Notes under the pieces: model-generated
Databases searched by the model: none
Told to the model about the DNA's origin: nothing
What the model saw: the letters and a program-made list of their open reading frames with translations, nothing else
Shown: positions 26,961-37,399 of the stretch, piece after piece
Position numbering within the stretch: the stretch's first letter is position 1
Layout: every line of letters starts with the position of its first letter
Assembly: GCF_018860825.1 (NCBI RefSeq)
Contig: NZ_JAHKPZ010000012.1
Location: 310,001-374,000, forward strand
From: Lacinutrix sp. C3R15
GTDB taxonomy: Bacteria > Bacteroidota > Bacteroidia > Flavobacteriales > Flavobacteriaceae
Direction of reading: 5' to 3'
Length of the DNA stretch: 64,000 nt
Program-made: the position numbers and the translations under genes

Positions 26961-27130
26961 GCTAATTAAATTTTTATTTATGTTTTTAGATTTGTTTTTT
27001 AAAATAATAATTAACTACTCCCTTATTATTCAAGCAACAAAGCACTACACAAAAGCTTTATCAAAACGTTAATTACTTTAAAAATGTTCCTTTTTTTTTG
27101 TATATTTAAGAGAATGCTAAAATAAACACT

Positions 27131-27367
27131 ATGGAAGAATCTAATTATATAAAAGTTTTTACAGGAAATTTTATTATTACACAATTAATGGTTGACAAGT
27201 TAGATGCTGTTGGTATAAGTGCTATAATTAAAGATGAATCTGAATCTGGTAGACTGGGTGGTTTTGGTACTTTTAATCAAGGTACTCAAGAACTTTATGT
27301 TAATAAAGACGAGCTAGATACAGCTTTACCAATTATTGATAGTATTACTGCAGAAATGAAGGCTTAA
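27131..27367 (+). CDS. DUF2007 domain-containing protein
   Basis: A 78-residue protein of the DUF2007 ('putative signal transducing protein') family, recognised by YIKVFTGNFIITQLMVDKLDAVGISAIIKDE and the terminal ELYVNKDELDTALPIID. The fold resembles PII/ACT-like ferredoxin folds, but no ligand or partner is established. It has no signal peptide. It stands alone between the cold-shock gene (divergent) and a strong terminator. Confidence 0.8.
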   Translation: MEESNYIKVFTGNFIITQLMVDKLDAVGISAIIKDESESGRLGGFGTFNQGTQELYVNKDELDTALPIIDSITAEMKA

Positions 27368-27402
27368 AATTTCATTCCTTCTTTGCTGTGGTTATTTTCA
27401 AT

Positions 27403-27438
27403 AAAAAATCCTGAAGCTATATAGCTTCAGGATTTTTT
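27403..27438. terminator. Bidirectional intrinsic terminator
   Basis: A perfect 36-base palindrome (centre at 27420/27421) with A6 and T6 flanks, between the convergent DUF2007 and ABC-F genes. Confidence 0.88.
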
Positions 27439-27459
27439 ATCTAATTTACTTATATTGTA

Positions 27460-29436
<1,977 letters not shown>

Positions 29437-30870
29437 ATGAGAGTTATACTACCTATATTATTATTAACACTTACTCTTTTTTCATGCAAAAAAAATGTTG
29501 CTACAAATAATGGAGAAACTGCTTATATAGGAGGTGAAATAATAAACCCAATAGACAAACAGGTTGTTATATACAAAGAAAACAAAGTACTTGACACCAT
29601 ACTACTAGACAATAAAAATAGGTTTTTATATAAAATAGAACAGGTTGAAGATGGCTTATATACTTTTAAACTAAAATCTCAGTTTGGCGAAGAATTTCAA
29701 TTAGCTTTATTAGAAAGTAATGATAGTATTATGATTAGATTAAATACTATAGATTTTGATGAGTCTTTAGTATACACTGGTAAAGGTGCTAAAAAAAATA
29801 ATTACCTAATTAATATGTTTCTGGAAAATGAAGCAGAAAATGATAAAATATTAAACTATTGCCAGCTAGAACCTAAAGTATTTGAAAATAAAATAGACTC
29901 TATAAAACAGCTTAAATTAAAAAACCTAAATACGTTTATTGAAAAGAATGCTACTTCTGCTTTGTTTAAACAAATTGCTACTGGTAATATTAACTACAGT
30001 TATTACTTAAGTAAAGAAATTTATCCGTTTGCTTATTATGGTGATAATGAAATTAAAAATCTACAATCTTTACCAGATGATTTTTATAACTACAGAAAGC
30101 ATATAGACTATAATAACACAACACTTAAAGAATACTTTACCTATAAAACTTTTTTAAGATATCATATTAAAAATTTAGCCTTATCTGAGCATTTAAAAAA
30201 ATCTAAAGACACTATTTTAAACAGAAATTCTTTCTGTTATAATTTAGATAAACTAAAGTTAATTGACAGCTTAATTACAGATCAAGATATAAAAAACCCA
30301 TTACTAAGTATCTCTTCTATAAACTATATTAATAACTCAAAAAACATCAAGCAATTAGATACTTTTCTTGCGTTTTACTATTCAAAAAGTACAGATGAAA
30401 AAGATAAAAACCACATAAAGAAATTAGCACATTCTTTAAAGCAATTAGAAATAGGAAAACCAATACCAAATGTAACTTTAGTTAATTATAAAAATCAAGA
30501 AATTCCTTTACAAAAATTAATTAACAAACCTTCCGTTTTATATTTTTGGTCTAAAGATTATAAATCACACTTAAAAGAAAGCCACACGAAAGTAAATGAA
30601 TTGATTTTAAAATATCCTGAAGTAAACTTTATCTCTGTTAATATAGACGATACTAACATAAGAGATAATAGTAGAATTTTAAAACAATATGATTTCACAT
30701 CTAAAAACGAATATAAGTTTACAAATCCTAAAAAGGCTAAAGAGACTTTAGCTATTAACCCAATAATAAAGGTGATGTTAATTGATAAAAAAGGAAAAAT
30801 TATTGATCCGCATACCAACTTATTTTCCATCGCTTTTGAACAGCAAATACTAGGTTTATTAAACCAATAG
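29437..30870 (+). CDS. TlpA-like lipoprotein lacking the redox cysteines
   Basis: A 477-residue lipoprotein (lipobox LTLFSC, Cys17). The N-terminal part (about 28-120, YIGGEIINPIDKQVVIYKEN) resembles the DUF4369-type beta domain. A helical middle follows, then a C-terminal thioredoxin-like domain (about 340-477: GKPIPNVTLVNYKNQEIPL, YFWSKDYKSH, FISVNIDD, KVMLIDKKGKIID). Where TlpA proteins have W-C-x-x-C, this one has W-S-K-D-Y-K-S, so it cannot be a dithiol oxidoreductase. It may be a binding or scaffold protein of the periplasm. It lies 100 bases upstream of the SGNH hydrolase gene, perhaps in the same transcript. Confidence 0.75.
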   Translation: MRVILPILLLTLTLFSCKKNVATNNGETAYIGGEIINPIDKQVVIYKENKVLDTILLDNKNRFLYKIEQVEDGLYTFKLKSQFGEEFQLALLESNDSIMIRLNTIDFDESLVYTGKGAKKNNYLINMFLENEAENDKILNYCQLEPKVFENKIDSIKQLKLKNLNTFIEKNATSALFKQIATGNINYSYYLSKEIYPFAYYGDNEIKNLQSLPDDFYNYRKHIDYNNTTLKEYFTYKTFLRYHIKNLALSEHLKKSKDTILNRNSFCYNLDKLKLIDSLITDQDIKNPLLSISSINYINNSKNIKQLDTFLAFYYSKSTDEKDKNHIKKLAHSLKQLEIGKPIPNVTLVNYKNQEIPLQKLINKPSVLYFWSKDYKSHLKESHTKVNELILKYPEVNFISVNIDDTNIRDNSRILKQYDFTSKNEYKFTNPKKAKETLAINPIIKVMLIDKKGKIIDPHTNLFSIAFEQQILGLLNQ

Positions 30871-30970
30871 TTTTTCTTTTTTGTTGCTTTGTATATTTAT
30901 TTTAAACCTATATTTATTACTACAAAACGCTATTTACTAATATAGTTAACACGAATTAAAACACTTAAAT

Positions 30971-31576
30971 ATGCAGAAATCATTTTTATTGATTTTCACA
31001 TTAATAATTACTTATTCTAGTGTATATAGTCAACAAGAATCAATTAATATTTTATTTATTGGCAATAGTTTAACTTATACTAACAACTTACCACAGCTTG
31101 TTAAAACTCATGCTAAGCAAAAAGGAATAGAAATTAATACACAAATGATTGCTTTTCCAAACTATGCAATAGAAGATCATTGGAACGATGGACAAGTTCA
31201 AAAACTAATTTCTAGTAATAAATTTGATTATGTTATTCTGCAACAAGGACCTTCATCACAAAGTGATGGCAGAAAAATGCTAATTGAATATGGAAAAAAA
31301 TATAAGAGTTTATGTGAAATAAATAATGCCAAATTATGCTACTTTATGGTTTGGCCATCATTAAATTACTATAACACATTTGATGATGTAATAAAAAATC
31401 ACGAAGATGCAGCTTCAATAAACAATTCTATTTTACTTCCTGTTGGTAAAGTTTGGAAAGGTTATATTGACACATACAAAGATATAGATTACTACAGCGC
31501 TGATAAATTTCATCCTTCAAAAAAAGGCAGCCATGCTACGGCAAAAATAATAGTAGAACATTTATTACTTCAATAA
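30971..31576 (+). CDS. Exported SGNH/GDSL-type hydrolase
   Basis: A 201-residue hydrolase with signal peptide 1-20 (SSVYSQ). Block I is IGNSLTYTNNLP with the catalytic Ser, and block V is DKFHPSKKGSHA with the catalytic Asp and His, so the triad is intact. ILQQGPSSQS carries the glycine region of the oxyanion hole. Such enzymes are esterases acting on acylated sugars or lipids; the substrate is not evident. It follows the cysteine-less TlpA-like gene. Confidence 0.83.
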   Translation: MQKSFLLIFTLIITYSSVYSQQESINILFIGNSLTYTNNLPQLVKTHAKQKGIEINTQMIAFPNYAIEDHWNDGQVQKLISSNKFDYVILQQGPSSQSDGRKMLIEYGKKYKSLCEINNAKLCYFMVWPSLNYYNTFDDVIKNHEDAASINNSILLPVGKVWKGYIDTYKDIDYYSADKFHPSKKGSHATAKIIVEHLLLQ

Positions 31577-31698
31577 TACAACTATTGCAAACAGCATGTA
31601 TCATTAGATACTTCTTGCTTTTGTCTACGTTTAAGTTCCTGAAGAATTCACCAACATTGTAATTTTAGTTTAATAGTAAAACTAAAAAACAGCTACTT

Positions 31699-34131
31699 TT
31701 AACGTTTAAGCGTAAAATGGGCTGAAAATTCTTTTTGAGTATTACTTAATGGCTCTACATATTCTACTACAAACCAATAATCAGAAGTTGGCATAGCTTC
31801 GCCTTCATAAGTTCCATCCCAACCAAGACTTGAAGCGTTTAATTGTTTTATAAGTTTTCCATATCTATCATAAATAGTAACTTTTACAGCTCCTTGATTT
31901 TTAACACCAAGTATATTCCAGGTATCATTAAAGCCATCATTATTAGGAGTAAATACTTTAGGATAGTTAATTATTGGCACTTCATACTCTAGTGTTTCAC
32001 AATTATAAACGTCTCTAACTTTTACAATATAATCTCCTCCTAAAACATTTTCAAAAATTGGTGAATATTGCCAATAGCCTTCATATAAACTATACTCGTA
32101 AAAACCAACACCTGTAACAGTAACGGCTAACATACTGTTTTCTGAAAAAGCATCTGTTAGTACTTCTACAGAAATAGTTTCTGGAGGATAAGAAGAAACA
32201 ACTTCTGTGGTATCTACATAAGTACAACCTGAAATTATATTGGTTACTTCTACTGTATAAAAACCTATTGTTGTTGCATTATAAGAAGATTGCGTTGCAC
32301 CTACTATACTATTAGCTGCTATTACTTGTTCGCCTTCATACCATTGAAAAAGGTATTCTGTTTCACTTAACTCTGTATCTATAGGTGCTGTTTGCAATGC
32401 TGTATCTGTTTCAACAGGAGCCAAAACACTATCATCTGCAGCTAAACAAATAAGGTACTGCTCATTTAAATTAACATCTAGCAAAGGATGCACAATAAGT
32501 GTTACAGGAACAACTTGAAAACATTCATTAGTTATTGGTTGCACTCTAACATAAACTATTTGCTCATCTGCAACAGTGTTATTATAATTTGTTGGTGTAG
32601 CTATTTGTGTAGCATTACCTAGTACAGCTTCATCTTGATCTTCGTAATAGCTAAAATTATAATTTGCAGCAGGTAAAGCATTTAATATATCAGATTCTAC
32701 CAATGTTAAATCAAAAGCATTAAACCCATCAGAATCATCGTCACAAGCATATAATGGTAAAGGATTAGACTCTGTTAAAGAGTTAAATACTGCAATATCA
32801 AAACTTGTTGTAGCAAAACAATAATTAAACGTATTGTCTTCTACTCTAACATAAATGGTTTCTAATTGATAGGCATTTTGGTTTGTATACGCTGTAGTTA
32901 TCGCATTTGCATTATTATTAGCATCCTCTTGAGACATATGATAGGTTACTGTGTAATCAATAGGTGATTGAGTACCAAGTACTGTGTCGTTAAACAACTG
33001 AAAATTGTACGTATTAAAACCATCATTATTATCGTCACAAATAAATTGATCTCCTACAGGATTAGCAATAGGACTTCCTGTAAACTCTATAGTTATTTCT
33101 GCTGTAGCAATACAAGTAGTACCATAAGCAACAGAAACACTATATTCACCAGCTGTTGTAACATCTAGTGTGCTATTGGTTTCTCCTACTATTTCTATTC
33201 CGTTTCTAAACCATTTATGCGGAGCAGTAGTACTTGATACTTGTGTATTTAAAGTTAATGTTGTGTTTCCACAAGCTGGATTACCAGTTGCAAAAGTTAC
33301 ATCTTCTCCAAGGTCTAAACCTAGATTAAAACTTCCTGCTTCTAAAAAGATAGCAGAATCATAAGCAGAATCTAATTGGTCTGCTACTACAATTTTTATT
33401 TCGTAAGCTTGGTTAGGAGTTACTACAGCATTAGCTGTTAAAACCTCTGTTCTACCTCCATAATTAGTACTTCCCAGGTTATAGCCTGCAAAATATTCTA
33501 CATTTGCTCTACAGGCTGCTGCATCATTAATATTGGTAACACTAACAGGTGTACCATCTGGTAAAATGGCCAGATTAGTATAGGCTGTTGTACCTACCTC
33601 TCTTAATAAAAATGCAAAACTATCAGAAAAAGTACATTCTGTACTACCATCATATTCTTCAGATGCCATTAAAAACCTAAAGTTAAAATCGTTTGATGTT
33701 GGTATAAAATTAAACTTAACAAAACTAGCGTCGTTAGTGTTATTTTGCGACAACGCATCTTCCAGGTCTGCATCACCCGATAATCCATTATCAAAATCGG
33801 GAAAAGGGTTATTTCTAACTCTAACATTTCCTGCAGAATACGCTCTTCCTGTTGTTAAAACCACACCACTCTCAAAAGGAAAGTTACTTCCAGAAGGTGT
33901 TTCAAAATAACCATAACTTTTGGTTTGTGTATCTGTTGGTGCACCATAAACTTGCTGAGAAAAATTACTTATTTCTGCACAATCACTAGCAATTAAAACA
34001 TCTTCTACTAACTGCTCTAAATCATAACTTGATGCTACATCTGCAGAATTATTTATATTAATTAATTGGGCTTGAATTACACCAGTTAAAAGCATAAATA
34101 ACATTATAAAATAATTTTTATCTATAATCAT
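31699..34131 (-). CDS. Large surface protein with choice-of-anchor L domain and T9SS type B sorting domain
   Basis: An 810-residue exported protein (signal peptide 1-21, GVIQAQ). The N-terminal choice-of-anchor L domain (about 35-270) is recognised by FPFESGVVLTTGRA, FRFLMASEEYDGS, DSFAFLL and NVEYFAGYN. Ig-like repeats follow (each with a D-D-x-x-D-G-F-N segment: CDDNNDGFNTYNF, CDDDSDGFNAFDL). The C-terminal 85 residues are a gliding-motility-associated type B sorting domain (YPKVFTPNNDGFNDTWNI ... YGKLIKQL ... ISDYWFVVEY-like ... FSAHFTLKR). Proteins of this type are T9SS-exported adhesin-like surface components, often linked to gliding or attachment. It lies 36 bases downstream of an SDR gene in the same direction. 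Confidence 0.87.
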   Translation of the reverse strand: MIIDKNYFIMLFMLLTGVIQAQLININNSADVASSYDLEQLVEDVLIASDCAEISNFSQQVYGAPTDTQTKSYGYFETPSGSNFPFESGVVLTTGRAYSAGNVRVRNNPFPDFDNGLSGDADLEDALSQNNTNDASFVKFNFIPTSNDFNFRFLMASEEYDGSTECTFSDSFAFLLREVGTTAYTNLAILPDGTPVSVTNINDAAACRANVEYFAGYNLGSTNYGGRTEVLTANAVVTPNQAYEIKIVVADQLDSAYDSAIFLEAGSFNLGLDLGEDVTFATGNPACGNTTLTLNTQVSSTTAPHKWFRNGIEIVGETNSTLDVTTAGEYSVSVAYGTTCIATAEITIEFTGSPIANPVGDQFICDDNNDGFNTYNFQLFNDTVLGTQSPIDYTVTYHMSQEDANNNANAITTAYTNQNAYQLETIYVRVEDNTFNYCFATTSFDIAVFNSLTESNPLPLYACDDDSDGFNAFDLTLVESDILNALPAANYNFSYYEDQDEAVLGNATQIATPTNYNNTVADEQIVYVRVQPITNECFQVVPVTLIVHPLLDVNLNEQYLICLAADDSVLAPVETDTALQTAPIDTELSETEYLFQWYEGEQVIAANSIVGATQSSYNATTIGFYTVEVTNIISGCTYVDTTEVVSSYPPETISVEVLTDAFSENSMLAVTVTGVGFYEYSLYEGYWQYSPIFENVLGGDYIVKVRDVYNCETLEYEVPIINYPKVFTPNNDGFNDTWNILGVKNQGAVKVTIYDRYGKLIKQLNASSLGWDGTYEGEAMPTSDYWFVVEYVEPLSNTQKEFSAHFTLKR

Positions 34132-34167
34132 TATGTCTGTTTTCTTTTCTTTTTAAAGAATATTTTT

Positions 34168-34971
34168 TTATAATTTATAATGGTTTAATAACATTTTTTC
34201 ATATACCTTATCTGGTAATATACGTTTTAAAACAATAGAAAATTTTTGAAGCAACTCTCCTACTTTATAATGTATTTTAGGCTTTTCTGTATTTATTACC
34301 TTATATACTGCTTTTGCCATTAACAAAGGGTCTTTACCTTCATCTACATGCGCATCCATTAACTTAAGGGTATTGCCATAAGGAGTTTTATATGGTGAAT
34401 TTTCGTGTATAGGTGCATGAAAGCGACCCGAAGCAATATTGGTAGCAAAATCTCCTGGAGCAATATTAGTCATCTGTATATTAAAGTCTTTTATTTCCAT
34501 TCTAAAAGCTTCAGTAACCAACTCTAAAGCACCTTTGCTTGCCGAGTAAATTCCTCTATAAGGAAGCCCCATATAACCAGCAATAGATGTAATATTAATG
34601 ATTAGACCAGATTCTTGCTTTCGCATTTGTGGCAAAACTGCTTTAATAACATTTATAGGTCCAAAAAAATTAGTTTCAAAATTAGCCTTAATTTCTGCTT
34701 CTGGTATCTCTTCAATTGGTCCTGTAATACCAACGCCAGCATTATTAATTAGCACATCAATGCTACCTTCTGCGGCAACCACATTAGAAACAGCAGCTGC
34801 AATAGTTTCTGGTTTAGTAACATCTAAGGCTATAATTTTAAAAGCATTTGATGTGTAGTTTTTAGGATTTCTACTTGTACCATAAACGGTATATCCTTTT
34901 TCTGTTAAAAATTCTCCAACAGATTTACCAATTCCTGAAGATCCTCCAGTAATTAAAACAACTTTAGACAT
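34168..34971 (-). CDS. SDR-family NAD(P)-dependent oxidoreductase
   Basis: A 267-residue classical short-chain dehydrogenase/reductase with cofactor loop TGGSSGIGKS (8-17), NNAGVG, the catalytic serine in NITSIAGYMG and the intact Y-x-x-x-K motif (IYSASKGALE). Such enzymes reduce or oxidise hydroxyl/carbonyl groups on small molecules or lipids; the substrate is not visible. The start ATG is followed by the usual SKVVLITGGSSG. The promoter region is shared with the SRP RNA gene, which is transcribed in the same direction from further upstream. Confidence 0.88.
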   Translation of the reverse strand: MSKVVLITGGSSGIGKSVGEFLTEKGYTVYGTSRNPKNYTSNAFKIIALDVTKPETIAAAVSNVVAAEGSIDVLINNAGVGITGPIEEIPEAEIKANFETNFFGPINVIKAVLPQMRKQESGLIINITSIAGYMGLPYRGIYSASKGALELVTEAFRMEIKDFNIQMTNIAPGDFATNIASGRFHAPIHENSPYKTPYGNTLKLMDAHVDEGKDPLLMAKAVYKVINTEKPKIHYKVGELLQKFSIVLKRILPDKVYEKMLLNHYKL

Positions 34972-35110
34972 ATAAATAATATTAAAATGTAAAATTAATA
35001 ATGAAAATGGGAAAAGAGCTATAAATTAAAAAAGATTTGCTCGTATTACTACAAACAAATCTCTCTATATATGGACAAAATCTATTTTAAAAGATTTCAT
35101 TTTAAGACAT

Positions 35111-35211
35111 AAAAAAAGGCAAGCTACCTACATCACACTGCTACAACCATCTACCTTTGCTTCGTTCCCGACCTGGAGGATTCAACAGGAGCTAGTTGTG
35201 TAGGACTTGCC
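35111..35211 (-). ncRNA. ffs: Signal recognition particle RNA, small bacterial type
   Basis: On the minus strand, about 94 nucleotides (35211-35118) fold as one long hairpin whose ends pair (GGCAAG with CTTGCC). The tip carries the SRP54-binding core CCAGGTCGGGAACGAAGCAA, matching the conserved bacterial AGGTC...GGAA.G.AGCA pattern. A T7 run (35117-35111) directly after the closing stem makes an intrinsic terminator. It is the RNA scaffold of the signal recognition particle with Ffh. The promoter is at 35217-35246. Confidence 0.92.
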
Positions 35212-35216
35212 GAGTG

Positions 35217-35246
35217 CAAATATACAACCTTTTAAAATTTACGCAA
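35217..35246 (-). promoter_or_regulatory. Promoter of the SRP RNA (TTG-N19-TATATTTG)
   Basis: On the minus strand, TTG (35246-35244) is followed after 19 bases by TATATTTG (35224-35217). The RNA start is about six bases downstream. It is close to the consensus. Confidence 0.75.
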
Positions 35247-35299
35247 TGTTTTTTAAACTGAATTTTAATAAATATCTTGCATCAAACTTAAAATGTAAA

Positions 35300-36334
35300 A
35301 TGAAAATATTCAAAATACTCACAATCATATTTTTAGCAACTTTAATAGTATCCTGCGGAAGCAATGCTACACAGAAAAAAAAGGACTTTTCTATTGCTAC
35401 TAATGCAAAAAACAATGCTTTTACCCTTGGCGAAGCATTAAATCTGACAATAATAAATCCTAAAAACCACGAAATAACCTCCGTTAATTACACACTTAAT
35501 GGCAAGACAATTTCTGAAAAATCGGTTTTAGAAAACACTAAGCTTGGGGAACAAGCTATTGAAGCTAATATTACCTTTGATGGAGAAACACAAAGTATTT
35601 CACAAAAAATTACCGTTTTAAACAATACCTCTCCTAAAGTATATACTTATAAAATTTTAAATGAATATCCTCACGATATTACCTCATACACCCAAGGATT
35701 AGAATTTTATAAAGGAGAATTATATGAAAGTACAGGACAGCATGGTGAGTCTAAACTTAGAAAAGTAAACTACAAAACTGGTGAGGTTTTAAAAAATATA
35801 GATTTAGCACAAGAGTATTTTGGTGAAGGTTTAACCATTTTAAACAATAAAGTATACCAATTAACTTGGCAAAGCGGAACCGGTTTTGTGTATGATGTTG
35901 ATACTTTTGAAAAAACAGGTAGTTTTAAATACAATAATAGTAAAGAAGGATGGGGAATTTGTAATGATACTAAAACATTATATAAAAGTGATGGAACAGA
36001 AAAAATATGGACCATTAACCCAGAAACACTAATTGAAGAAAGCTATATACAAGCATACCATAACCACGGAAAAGTAGTTGGACTAAACGAACTAGAATGG
36101 GTTAATGATAAAATATATGCCAATCGTTATCAAAAAAATGGTGTCGCAATTATAAATCCTATAAACGGAGCTATTGAAGGTGTTATAGATTTTTCACCAC
36201 TAAGAAAAAAGGTTACACAACACCAAGGTTTAGATGTTTTAAACGGTATTGCATATAACCCTGAAACCAAAACACTTTTTATTACAGGAAAACGTTGGGA
36301 TAAAATATTTGAGGTAGAAATTATTAAAGAGTAA
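35300..36334 (+). CDS. Glutaminyl-peptide cyclotransferase lipoprotein
   Basis: A 344-residue lipoprotein (lipobox TLIVSC). After a short Ig-like N-terminal region comes a five-bladed propeller typical of plant/bacterial-type glutaminyl cyclases (PHDITSYTQGLEFYKGELYES, GEGLTILNNKVYQLTW, GWGICNDTKTLYKSDG, LNELEWVNDKIYAN). These convert N-terminal Gln of secreted proteins to pyroglutamate. In Bacteroidota many T9SS and Sec substrates start with Gln after signal cleavage; in this window several signal peptides end in AQ or SQ, which fits. The frame extends upstream into the SRP RNA region, but the ATG at 35300 gives the signal peptide. Confidence 0.88.
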   Translation: MKIFKILTIIFLATLIVSCGSNATQKKKDFSIATNAKNNAFTLGEALNLTIINPKNHEITSVNYTLNGKTISEKSVLENTKLGEQAIEANITFDGETQSISQKITVLNNTSPKVYTYKILNEYPHDITSYTQGLEFYKGELYESTGQHGESKLRKVNYKTGEVLKNIDLAQEYFGEGLTILNNKVYQLTWQSGTGFVYDVDTFEKTGSFKYNNSKEGWGICNDTKTLYKSDGTEKIWTINPETLIEESYIQAYHNHGKVVGLNELEWVNDKIYANRYQKNGVAIINPINGAIEGVIDFSPLRKKVTQHQGLDVLNGIAYNPETKTLFITGKRWDKIFEVEIIKE

Positions 36335-36335
36335 T

Positions 36336-36725
36336 ATGAAATCCTTTGAAACTACCATAGTTGTAGATGAAAATGATTTAGACGAATTAAATCATGTTAA
36401 CAATGTACGTTATGTACAATGGGTTAATGATATTGCTAAATTAAATTGGGATACAATAGCTACTCCATCTATAAAAGAGAATTATTTCTGGGTTTTAATA
36501 ACACACCATATAGATTATAAACAAGCTGCTTTATTAAATGACACTGTTACAATAAAAACCTATGTAGCTAAAGCGCAAGGTGTAACCTCTACAAGAATTG
36601 TAGAAATGTTTAATAAAAATACATCTAAGTTATTGGCCAAATCTGAAACCATTTGGTGCTTGATTAGTAGAAAAACACAAAAACCTGCACGAATAACACC
36701 TGAAATAAACAGTCTGTTCTTTTAA
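36336..36725 (+). CDS. Acyl-CoA thioesterase, hotdog fold (4HBT/YbgC-like), copy 1
   Basis: A 129-residue single-hotdog thioesterase. The catalytic segment DELNHVNNVRYVQW matches the D-x-x-x-H-V-N-N block of 4-hydroxybenzoyl-CoA thioesterase/YbgC-like enzymes that hydrolyse acyl-CoA. It begins one base after the glutaminyl cyclase stop codon, so the two are co-transcribed, although no functional link is obvious. A paralogue of the same length lies 200 bases downstream. Confidence 0.82.
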   Translation: MKSFETTIVVDENDLDELNHVNNVRYVQWVNDIAKLNWDTIATPSIKENYFWVLITHHIDYKQAALLNDTVTIKTYVAKAQGVTSTRIVEMFNKNTSKLLAKSETIWCLISRKTQKPARITPEINSLFF

Positions 36726-36926
36726 ACGCAAAAACCATAACTATTTAAAATACAAATTATTACACAATAATGTATAACATCTAAAAAAATGGTTTTATAT
36801 CTATTTTAATTTTTAGGAAGCAATCTCTTTACTATCTTTAAAAGCACTCTTTCCTTAGAGAGTCACATATTAATAGCAACTTTTTTAAATCACAATATTA
36901 ATTTAATACGCTATTAAATGGACTTT

Positions 36927-37316
36927 ATGAAAACCTTTGAATTTACGGTAACTGTTACGCAAGAAGATTTAGATGAACTAAACCATGTTAACAATATTAG
37001 ATACATACAATGGATTCAAGATATTGCAAAAGCACATTGGCAAGAAATAGCAACCGAAGATATTTACAAAGCCTATTTTTGGGTAGTTCGCAGACATTTA
37101 GTAGACTATAAAGCATCTGCTCACTTACATGACCAGGTAAAAATAACCACCAAATTTATAAATTCGTATGGTGCCGCTGCAAAAAGCATTATACAAATGC
37201 ATAATAAAAGCACTCAAAAATTATTATTAAAAGCAGAAACTACCTGGTGCCTTATGCAAACGCAAACCAAAAGACCTACTCGTGTGCCTAAAGAAATTGA
37301 TGAAATTTTAAAATAA
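36927..37316 (+). CDS. Acyl-CoA thioesterase, hotdog fold, copy 2
   Basis: A 129-residue paralogue of the preceding thioesterase, with the same catalytic block (DELNHVNNIRYIQW), the same length and matching ends (MKTFEFTVTV against MKSFETTIVV). An ATG at 36918 would add three residues (MDF); the start at 36927 is chosen because it aligns with copy 1. The copies have diverged markedly in the middle (WVVRRHLVDYKASAHLHD against WVLITHHIDYKQAALLND), so duplication is old or the substrate differs. The 201-base spacer contains only a weak hairpin near 36852-36867. Confidence 0.8.
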   Translation: MKTFEFTVTVTQEDLDELNHVNNIRYIQWIQDIAKAHWQEIATEDIYKAYFWVVRRHLVDYKASAHLHDQVKITTKFINSYGAAAKSIIQMHNKSTQKLLLKAETTWCLMQTQTKRPTRVPKEIDEILK

Positions 37317-37399
37317 ATACTAAAACATCTTTTTAAAAGTTATATTTTTATGCCTTTATAGGTAATCCTATTTTTTGCCTTACAATTCATTAAATAACT

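Noticed and set aside
29437-31576. TlpA-like and SGNH genes as part of a transferred island
   Set aside because: Composition looks like the neighbours and no mobility genes or repeats flank them.
31663-31686. TTTTAGTTT/AAACTAAAA hairpin between the SGNH hydrolase and the T9SS type B gene
   Set aside because: A/T-only weak stem not followed by a T tract on either strand; probably compositional.
36852-36867. Short CTCT/AGAG hairpin between the two thioesterase genes
   Set aside because: Stem too short and no T run, so not called as a terminator.
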